Shown here one piece after another: positions 1 to 5,056 of a stretch of 7,543 nt of DNA; the first letter of the stretch is position 1; every line of letters begins with the position of its first letter. A program made the position numbers and the translations under genes. The stretch is from positions 1 to 7,543 of the forward strand of contig JAISOP010000274.1 of NCBI GenBank assembly GCA_031275525.1. Reading direction: 5' to 3'. The DNA comes from Tannerella sp. (GTDB taxonomy: Bacteria > Bacteroidota > Bacteroidia > Bacteroidales > Tannerellaceae). The notes beneath the pieces were generated by a model. It saw only the letters and a program-made list of their open reading frames with translations, made no database searches and was not told where the DNA came from.

Positions 1-121
1 ACTCCATGTCGCCGTTGACGAACTCCTTGATCTTCGTGCCGTAGAAGTCGTTGTTCGTCAGCAGTCCGGCGGCCGTTTTCCAGCGTCGGATGTCCCAGAA
101 ATGGTGGCCTTCGCCGAAGCC
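1..121 (-). pseudogene. SusD/RagB-family fragment (C-terminal region), 5' end missing
   Basis: Read on the minus strand, the frame at 121-77 gives GFGEGHHFWDIRRWK, followed by TAAGLL and a stretch with NNDFYGTKIKEFVNGD. This resembles the conserved 'EGHRFWDLRRWK' block near the C-terminus of SusD/RagB outer-membrane lipoproteins, which bind glycans or peptides at the cell surface as partners of SusC/TonB receptors. The expected preceding helix (about 'ERRVELA') is not present; upstream the frame reads unrelated residues and then reaches a TGA at 220-218, and no usable start codon is seen in between. The gene is therefore either cut off at about position 121 or frameshifted there. The 3' end lies outside the window, so the extent of the remnant is unknown. 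The family call rests on one short motif. Confidence 0.55.
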
Positions 122-299
122 GCGTTTTATCCTGTGTACGGGACGTTTTGATCGGAACCACCAAGAACCTTTCGCTTCATCGGCGTCCCAAATGCTTACT
201 TCGGCATACTTTTTACATCACCATCTGATTTTTATCTCTCGCGCATGGAAAACCTGCGTTTTTTCATGTAATTTTGCAGCAGATATATACCCTTGTAAG
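122..299. other. Unassigned stretch between two broken genes
   Basis: No convincing gene is visible. The minus frame of the SusD-like fragment stays open back to position 217, with residues such as KYAEVSIWDADE and GSWWFRSKRP that I do not recognise. Base composition shifts from GC-rich (left of about 175) to AT-rich (right of about 200). This looks like a rearrangement junction. Near 288-295 there is an imperfect -7 box (TACCCTTG), without a suitably spaced -33 box. Confidence 0.3.
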
Positions 300-557
300 T
301 TGGAAGAACGGTTAAGACTGAAAGAACGGATCGCTATCGAAATAGGAGAAAGCTACTATCACGAATGGAAAAGCGCTTTCGAAGGCCCGGACGGGAATAA
401 AAAGCCCCGCGATGTTAAAGAGGTTCGCTATGATATGGCAAAAACGCTTGCGGCCTTTTCCAACGCCGACGGAGGTGAACTGTTTGTCGGTATTGAAGAC
501 GACAACACGATTATCATCACTCTGTTTCACAAAAAAAGAAATTCTACATTCAAATGA
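300..557 (+). pseudogene. Truncated AlbA_2 (Schlafen-like) putative DNA-binding protein fragment
   Basis: The frame from about 300 reads ERLRLKERIAIEIGES, then YYHEWKSAFEGPDG, then AAFSNADGGELFVGIEDD at 450-503. Two features are typical of AlbA_2 / 'putative DNA-binding' domains at the N-terminus of ATP-binding proteins usually several hundred residues long: a GES..EfKsa.eGP block, and an aFaNadGG.LliGveDdg block. Members are found as regulators and in defence or mobile contexts. Here the similarity stops after GIEDDNTI (about 515); a short unrelated tail follows and the frame ends at TGA 555-557, overlapping the gcvP start as ATGA. There is no ATG ahead of the first block, only TTG at 300. 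The frame does stay open upstream to 51, but that part looks non-coding. I read this as a remnant cut at both ends; a small expressed protein is less likely. Confidence 0.55.
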
Positions 558-3397
558 ATACTAACTTATTTGCCGCGCGTCACACGGGGATTTCCCCGGA
601 CGATTTGCCCTCGATGCTGGAAGCCGTCGGAGTGGCTTCGATCGACGAACTGATTGAACAAACCCTTCCGCCGGACATCCGCCTGGAGAAGCCGCTGAGC
701 CTTCCCAAACCGATGACCGAACACGAACTGGCCGGACACATGGCTGGTCTGGCCACCAAAAACCAGGTGTTTACGTCGTACATCGGAACGGGATGGTACG
801 GCACAGCCTGTCCGCCGCCCATCCTGCGGAATGTCTTTGAAAACCCGGTGTGGTACACCTCCTACACGCCCTATCAGGCCGAAGTGTCGCAGGGGCGTCT
901 GGAGGCGCTGTTCAACTTCCAGACAGCGGTCTGCGAACTGACGGGCATGGCGCTGGCCAACAGTTCGCTACTGGACGAAGCCACGGCAGCCGCCGAAGCC
1001 GCCGTGATGCTCTACGCCGCCCGCAGCCGCGAACAGGTGAAGGCCGGCGCGAAGTTGCTTTTTGTGGACGAAAACGTTTTTGAATCGACGCAGGCCGTGA
1101 TCCGGACGCAGATGGCGCCGCTGGGCATTGAAACGGTCACGGGCGATTACCGCCGGTATCCGCTGTCGGAAAACGTCTTCGCCGCCGTGGTACAGTATCC
1201 CGACGGCAACGGTTCCGTCGAAGACTATGCCGGGTTCGTGGCCGCCGCCCACGCCTGCGGGACGCGCGTGGCCGTGGCTGCCGACCTGCTGAGCCTGGCC
1301 TTCCTTGTGCCCCCGGGCGAGTGGGAGGCCGACGTGGTGTTCGGCAGCAGCCAGCGTTTCGGGATTCCCATGTTCTACGGAGGGCCGGCGGCGGCGTATT
1401 TCGCGGTCAAGGACGAATACAGGCGCCTGATGCCGGGACGCATCGTCGGCCTTTCGGTTGACGCGCACGGCCGGCCGGCCTACCGCCTGGCGCTCCAGAC
1501 GCGCGAACAGCATATCAAGCGGGAAAAGGCGACCTCCAACATCTGTACCGCCCAGGCGCTCCCGGCTATCATGGCCGGATTCTACGCCGTGTACCACGGC
1601 GCCGAAGGGCTGCGCGACATCGCTGCACGTATCCGCGCCTATGCCGGATTTCTGGCCGGGGAACTGGATCAGATGGGGTATAAACAGTTGAACAAAGAAT
1701 ATTTCGACACGCTGAAAATCGCCCTGCCGGAGCACGTCTCGCTCGCCGCCCTGCGCGAAAAGGCCCTGGCCTGCCGCGTCAACCTGCGCTACTTCGCCGA
1801 CGGCCAAATCGGCCTCAGCATCGACGAGACGACGCAGGATACCGACATCGGTACGCTGCTGTATATTTTCGCCACCGCCGCCGGCACGGAACGTACCCTG
1901 CGGGACGGCCTGCCGGCATCCATCCCTCTGCCGAAACCGGCACGTACCTCCGCCTTCCTGCAGCAGGAGGTGTTCCGGAAATATCATACCGAAACGGAAC
2001 TGATGCGCTACATCAAGCGGCTGGAACGTAAGGATATTTCGCTGGCGCACACGATGATTGCACTGGGTTCGTGTACGATGAAACTGAACGCGGCGGTGGA
2101 ACTGTTCCCCCTCAGTCGCCCCGAATTTCAGCACATCCACCCCTACGCACCCGCCGGCCAGGTGGAAGGATACGCCGAACTGCTCGAAAACCTCTCCGCC
2201 TACCTGGCGGAAATCACCGGTCTGCCGGGCGTCAGCCTGCAACCCAATTCGGGGGCGGCGGGCGAATATGCCGGGCTTCGCGCCATCCGGTCGTACCAGG
2301 AAAGCATCGGGCAGGGACACCGCAACCTTGTCCTGCTGCCCGCCTCAGCCCACGGCACCAATCCGGCCGGCGCCGTCCGTTGCGGCTACACCACCCTCAC
2401 CGTCCGTTGCGACGAACGGGGCAACATCGACCCGGCCGATTTCCGCCGCAAGGCCGAAGAAAACCGGGAACAACTGGCGGCGTGTATGATTACGTATCCC
2501 TCGACGCACGGCATTTTCGAGGCGGGCATCCGGGAGATGTGCGCCCTTGTCCATGCCTGCGGCGGACAAGTGTATATGGACGGCGCCAACATGAACGCGC
2601 AGGTGGGACTGACCTGTCCGGGCATTATCGGTGCGGACGTGTGCCACCTGAACCTGCACAAGACCTTTGCCTCGCCTCACGGCGGCGGTGGCCCGGGCGC
2701 GGGACCCGTCTGCGTGGCTGCCCACCTCATCCCCTTCCTCCCCTCCCACCCGACGACCGCCTCCGCCAACCGTCTCCATGCCGTGGCCGCAGCGCCCTTC
2801 GGCAATGCCGGCATCCTGCCCGTGGCCTACGCCTATATCCGCCTGCTGGGAGCGGACGGCCTGACGCACGCCTCCCGCACGGCCATCCTCAATGCCAATT
2901 ACCTGGCTTCCCGGCTGCGCGAGGTGTACGGCATCGTTTACACCGGCGCACAGGGACGCGTGGGTCACGAACTGATCCTGGACTGCCGTCCCTTCCGGGC
3001 TTCGGCCGGCATCGACGAGAACGACATCGCCAAACGGCTGGCCGACTTCGGCTACCACTCCCCTACCCTATCCTTCCCCGTGCACGGTACGCTGATGATT
3101 GAACCGACGGAAAGCGAAAGCCTGGCCGAACTCGACCGCTTCGTCGAAGTGATGACCTGTATCCGAGAAGAAATCAGGGAGGTGGAAAACGGAACGGCCC
3201 CGCGCGAGGACAATGTGCTGAAGAACGCCCCCCACCCTGCCGGCGAGCTTACGGCGGACGAATGGCATCATACCTATCCGCGTTCCAAAGCGGCTTACCC
3301 GCTGGCTTGGCTGCGCGAGAACAAGTTCTGGATCGACACGACGCGTATCGACAATGCCTACGGCGACCGTAACCTGTGCGCCTGCCTGACAAACTGA
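554..3397 (+). CDS. gcvP: Glycine dehydrogenase (decarboxylating), single-chain P-protein
   Basis: This is the PLP-dependent P-protein of the glycine cleavage system. It decarboxylates glycine and passes the aminomethyl group to the lipoyl arm of GcvH in the cytoplasm. The 947 residues match the usual length of the fused (N+C half) enzyme. The N-terminal half carries YIGTGWYGT (from residue 76), then ENPVWYTSYTPYQAEVSQGR. The C-terminal half carries GSCTMKLNA (505-513), SAHGTNPA (598-605), YPSTHG, DGANMNAQ (676-683, with the probable PLP-nitrogen aspartate) and HLNLHKTF followed by a PHGGGGPG loop; K703 is the expected Schiff-base lysine. The start at 554 gives MNTNLFAARHTGI, matching the family N-terminus. 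No clear Shine-Dalgarno or Bacteroidetes promoter lies directly upstream, where the broken AlbA_2 fragment sits. gcvT and gcvH are not in the window. The gene appears intact. Confidence 0.97.
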   Translation: MNTNLFAARHTGISPDDLPSMLEAVGVASIDELIEQTLPPDIRLEKPLSLPKPMTEHELAGHMAGLATKNQVFTSYIGTGWYGTACPPPILRNVFENPVWYTSYTPYQAEVSQGRLEALFNFQTAVCELTGMALANSSLLDEATAAAEAAVMLYAARSREQVKAGAKLLFVDENVFESTQAVIRTQMAPLGIETVTGDYRRYPLSENVFAAVVQYPDGNGSVEDYAGFVAAAHACGTRVAVAADLLSLAFLVPPGEWEADVVFGSSQRFGIPMFYGGPAAAYFAVKDEYRRLMPGRIVGLSVDAHGRPAYRLALQTREQHIKREKATSNICTAQALPAIMAGFYAVYHGAEGLRDIAARIRAYAGFLAGELDQMGYKQLNKEYFDTLKIALPEHVSLAALREKALACRVNLRYFADGQIGLSIDETTQDTDIGTLLYIFATAAGTERTLRDGLPASIPLPKPARTSAFLQQEVFRKYHTETELMRYIKRLERKDISLAHTMIALGSCTMKLNAAVELFPLSRPEFQHIHPYAPAGQVEGYAELLENLSAYLAEITGLPGVSLQPNSGAAGEYAGLRAIRSYQESIGQGHRNLVLLPASAHGTNPAGAVRCGYTTLTVRCDERGNIDPADFRRKAEENREQLAACMITYPSTHGIFEAGIREMCALVHACGGQVYMDGANMNAQVGLTCPGIIGADVCHLNLHKTFASPHGGGGPGAGPVCVAAHLIPFLPSHPTTASANRLHAVAAAPFGNAGILPVAYAYIRLLGADGLTHASRTAILNANYLASRLREVYGIVYTGAQGRVGHELILDCRPFRASAGIDENDIAKRLADFGYHSPTLSFPVHGTLMIEPTESESLAELDRFVEVMTCIREEIREVENGTAPREDNVLKNAPHPAGELTADEWHHTYPRSKAAYPLAWLRENKFWIDTTRIDNAYGDRNLCACLTN

Positions 3398-3680
3398 TAA
3401 CCTTTCAGAGGGTATATTCCGCCTGCAAGCGCCACTTGATTGCTATTCGTAAGGTAAACGGCAGGCCTGCGTTTCTGCGCAACCCTCCTGCCGAAGCCTG
3501 CCGCATGGATTATTCCTCTCGCAGTTCCCGGGAAGCGGCGTACATGATCGTATATCCCGACAGTTTCGAGGAAAGCGATCTCACGTTCTTTTTCCATTTC
3601 CCCCGTGGGGGAAAAGTTTATATCAAGGGAACCACTAAAAACCCCCAACGCTACGCTACGCTCCGCTGAAAAGAAAAATT
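3398..3680. other. Intergenic region after gcvP, no recognisable gene
   Basis: Open frames exist on both strands, but they mirror each other and neither resembles a known protein. Visible structure: an 8-bp inverted repeat CGGCAGGC (3459-3466) / GCCTGCCG (3496-3503), the C/G hairpin at 3597-3614, and a short CGCTACGCTACGCTCCGCT run just before the large inverted repeat. GC content is coding-like up to about 3590, so a decayed gene cannot be excluded. The plus frame from ATG 3505 (MDYSSRSSREAAYMIVYPDS) is the best candidate remnant. Confidence 0.3.
3597..3614. terminator. Short C/G hairpin, possible weak terminator
   Basis: TTTCCCCCGTGGGGGAAA is a perfect inverted repeat: about 7 bp of stem around a CGTG loop. 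It lies 200 bp after gcvP. The downstream sequence (AAGTTTATAT) is not a proper T-tract, so terminator function is uncertain. Confidence 0.3.
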
Positions 3681-3747
3681 GGTCCGCGAATGAACGCGAA
3701 TATCCGCGAATAAATTATTCGCGTTCATTCGCGTCCATTCGCGGACC
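3681..3747. repeat. Large CGCGAAT-type inverted repeat, probable bidirectional terminator
   Basis: Two 33-nt arms, 3681-3713 and 3715-3747, are complementary at 29 of 33 positions. Each arm begins or ends with GGTCCGCGAATG or its complement, and the ends pair perfectly. Each arm is itself built from three spaced copies of CGCGAAT with a period of about 10 nt. The right side is followed by TTTTCTTCTTTT (3748-3759) and the left side is preceded by AAAAGAAAAATT, so transcripts from either direction would end in a strong hairpin plus a U-rich tract. It resembles dispersed REP-like palindromes known from many bacterial genomes. It may end gcvP read-through, although it sits 284 bp past the stop. 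Confidence 0.75.
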
Positions 3748-3756
3748 TTTTCTTCT

Positions 3757-3789
3757 TTTGAATGGTTTTCCCCTATTTGAATAGCTTTG
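3757..3789 (+). promoter_or_regulatory. Bacteroidetes-type promoter for the small ORF
   Basis: TTTG at 3757-3760 and TAGCTTTG at 3782-3789, separated by 21 nt, match the Bacteroidetes -33 (TTTG) and -7 (TAnnTTTG) boxes. Expected transcription start is near 3795, about 18 nt before the ATG at 3813. The -33 box overlaps the T-rich tail of the large hairpin. Confidence 0.5.
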
Positions 3790-3812
3790 TGGTCGTTTAG
3801 AAATACAGGTAA

Positions 3813-3926
3813 ATGGAATTGGACCAAAATCAATTGAATGAACATAACAAGGCGGAATATCCGCCGATGCATACGACAGAACAAATGAGAAAACAACAAA
3901 AGTCGGTGTTTGGGGAAAACAATTAA
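3813..3926 (+). CDS. Small hypothetical ORF, 37 codons
   Basis: ATG at 3813 opens a 37-residue frame ending at TAA 3924-3926. The product is hydrophilic and rich in Gln, Asn and Glu; it begins MELDQNQLNEHNKAEYPP and ends RKQQKSVFGENN, with no signal peptide, membrane segment or recognised motif. Support comes from the well-matched Bacteroidetes promoter just upstream (3757-3789) and an A-rich leader; there is only a weak ribosome-binding site. A 6-bp hairpin, GGCGGA-ATA-TCCGCC (3851-3865), lies inside the frame. The MITE-like element begins 27 nt after the stop. A different frame remains open across the end of this ORF into the element (GKQLKAGWDNQYLIILCAAW), so this may be the 5' stub of a longer gene damaged by a frameshift or by the insertion. 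I do not recognise it. Confidence 0.3.
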   Translation: MELDQNQLNEHNKAEYPPMHTTEQMRKQQKSVFGENN

Positions 3927-3953
3927 AAGCCGGATGGGATAACCAATACCTTA

Positions 3954-4098
3954 TTATACTTTGTGCGGCATGGTTTTGTGCATTCAGGGAACGGATCGAA
4001 TCCTTTAAGCCTTTTAGGTCTGTTAGGTCTTTTAAGCCTCGGTGGAACCGAACTACACAGAACCGGTCATGCACAAAACCATACCGTGCACAGTATAA
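3954..4098. mobile_element. 145-bp MITE-like element with 30-bp terminal inverted repeats
   Basis: The left end (3954-3983) and the reverse complement of the right end (4069-4098) agree at 26 of 30 positions. Both start TTATACT and finish in the perfectly shared 14-mer ATGGTTTTGTGCAT. The interior contains roughly 10-bp direct repeats of the TTTTAGGTC / TTTAAGCC type (about 4004-4038). No open frame encodes a transposase, so any mobility would need an enzyme supplied in trans. No clear target-site duplication is seen. The right half recurs at 7245-7316. The right arm contains ATACCGTGCACAGTAT (4081-4096), a near-palindrome. Confidence 0.6.
4027..4098 (+). repeat. 72-bp direct repeat, copy A
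   Basis: This segment matches 7245-7316 in the same orientation at 67 of 72 positions, offset 3218 bp. It includes GAACCGGTCATGCACAAAAC and the near-palindrome at 4081-4096. It corresponds to the right half of the MITE-like element. Confidence 0.9.
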
Positions 4099-4173
4099 AT
4101 TGCTGAAAATTTAGATGCGTCAGACCTGCCACTAACCCCTAATCCTTTCGGGTTTACATCCGGGGAAACTTTA

Positions 4174-4181
4174 TACCTTTG
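4174..4181 (+). promoter_or_regulatory. -7 box of the xseB-ispD-recG operon promoter
   Basis: TACCTTTG matches the Bacteroidetes -7 consensus TAnnTTTG and is followed by C. The -33 element is less clear: TTTA at 4153-4156 would give a 17-nt spacer, TTTC at 4146-4149 would give 24 nt. Transcription would start near 4188, leaving a leader of only about 10-20 nt before xseB. The promoter lies 75 bp past the right end of the MITE-like element. Confidence 0.55.
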
Positions 4182-4196
4182 CAAAAAAACAATGCA

Positions 4197-4388
4197 ATGG
4201 AAAAGGAAATGGCATACACCGAATCCGTAGAGTGCCTTCGGGCGATAGTGGCGGAAGTGCAACAGGAGGAGGATTTGAACCTGCTGCTTGAAAGAGTGAA
4301 AGAGGCCAGCCAACTTATTAAGAGTTGCAAGGAGAAACTGTTCAAGGTGGACGGCGAGGTAAAAAAGATGCTGGAGGAACTGGAGTGA
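4197..4388 (+). CDS. xseB: Exodeoxyribonuclease VII small subunit
   Basis: A 63-residue acidic, helical protein reading MEKEMAYTESVECLRAIVAE, then LLERVKEASQLIKSCKEKL and ending in KKMLEELE. This is the XseB pattern: an N-terminal [FY]..[SA]...L..IV..[IV] helix, then a second helix with ...V.eas.Li..Ck.kL. Several copies of XseB bind XseA to form the ATP-independent exonuclease VII, which degrades single-stranded DNA from both ends in the cytoplasm. ATG 4197 is preferred; ATG 4209 (MAYTES) is an alternative with AAGGAA just upstream. The frame extends to TTG 4179, but that lies inside the -7 box. It is the first gene of a three-gene operon, and its TGA overlaps the GTG start of ispD. The usual partner xseA is not adjacent; upstream there are only repeats. 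Confidence 0.87.
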   Translation: MEKEMAYTESVECLRAIVAEVQQEEDLNLLLERVKEASQLIKSCKEKLFKVDGEVKKMLEELE

Positions 4389-5050
4389 AACGTGCGGTCA
4401 TTCTTGTAGCCGGCGGACGGGGTTTGCGGATGGGCGGCGATATGCCGAAACAGTTCCTGCCGCTCCACGGCAAACCGCTGCTGATGCACACGCTGGAGGT
4501 CTTCTACCGCTGGGACAGAACGGCGCGGCTGACGCTGGCGCTGCCCGAGGACCACCGGGCGTATTGGGAGATGCTGTGCCGGGAGTTGGGGCACGTGCCA
4601 CACAGGGTGGCGGCGGGAGGCGAAACACGGTTTCATTCCGTGCGTAACGCGCTGGCGGCGGTGGAGAAGGAGTGTGAATGGGTGGGGGTGCACGACGGCG
4701 TGCGTCCGTTGGTTGCGCCCGAAGTCATCGAAGCTTGTTTTCGCGAAGCAGAGCGGTATGGCGCGGCGCTGCCGGTCGTTCCGGTGGTCGAATCGCTACG
4801 CGAATGCGACGGGGAAGGCAACCGTGCGGTCGATCGTACGCGCTACCGCCTGGTACAAACGCCGCAGGTCTTCCGGCGCGACTGGCTGGAAGAGGCCTAC
4901 CGGCAGCCCTACTCGCCCCTGTTTACCGACGACGCGTCGGTGGTGGAGGCCACCGGGAGAAGCATCCGCCTGGTGCCCGGCAATCCGGAAAATATCAAAA
5001 TCACGACGCCGGTAGATCTGTTTATTGCCGGAAAACAGCTGGAACACTGA
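4385..5050 (+). CDS. ispD: 2-C-methyl-D-erythritol 4-phosphate cytidylyltransferase
   Basis: IspD transfers CMP from CTP to MEP, the third step of the non-mevalonate isoprenoid pathway, in the cytoplasm. The 221 residues match the family length. Visible motifs: the CTP-binding loop AGGRGLRMGGDMPKQF (R15 and K22 are the expected phosphate-contacting residues), GGETRFHSVRNAL, VHDGVRPLV with the catalytic-site Asp and Arg, LVQTPQVFR, FTDDASVVE and the C-terminal GNPENIKITTPVDL with its conserved Lys. The GTG start at 4385 is chosen because it precedes the CTP loop directly, overlaps the xseB stop (GTGA) and has GGAGG at 4373-4377 about 7 nt upstream. The first ATG, which starts at M16, would delete the loop. 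The first-loop sequence AGG replaces the more usual AAG, a mild variation. No lesion is visible. Confidence 0.95.
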   Translation: MKRAVILVAGGRGLRMGGDMPKQFLPLHGKPLLMHTLEVFYRWDRTARLTLALPEDHRAYWEMLCRELGHVPHRVAAGGETRFHSVRNALAAVEKECEWVGVHDGVRPLVAPEVIEACFREAERYGAALPVVPVVESLRECDGEGNRAVDRTRYRLVQTPQVFRRDWLEEAYRQPYSPLFTDDASVVEATGRSIRLVPGNPENIKITTPVDLFIAGKQLEH

Positions 5051-5056
5051 TTGCGT

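Noticed and set aside
51..299. Upstream extension of the AlbA_2 fragment as a real N-terminus
   Set aside because: The residues are low in family similarity and antisense to the SusD-like fragment, and composition changes at about 300; only the part from about 300 looks coding.
968..2320. 450-codon minus-strand open frame opposite gcvP
   Set aside because: It is a shadow of the GC-rich gcvP coding sequence; its composition (many Arg, Gly, Gln, His) is typical of antisense translation.
3376..3669. 97-codon plus-strand frame overlapping the end of gcvP
   Set aside because: It begins inside gcvP, matches no family I know, is mirrored by an open minus-strand frame, and runs across the C/G hairpin.
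3911..3935. Programmed -1 frameshift joining the small ORF to the frame reading into the MITE-like element
   Set aside because: No X XXY YYZ slippery heptamer is present in the zero frame, and the downstream frame is mostly element sequence.
3715..4074. 119-codon minus-strand frame
   Set aside because: It covers the large hairpin and the MITE-like element, and has no recognisable domain.
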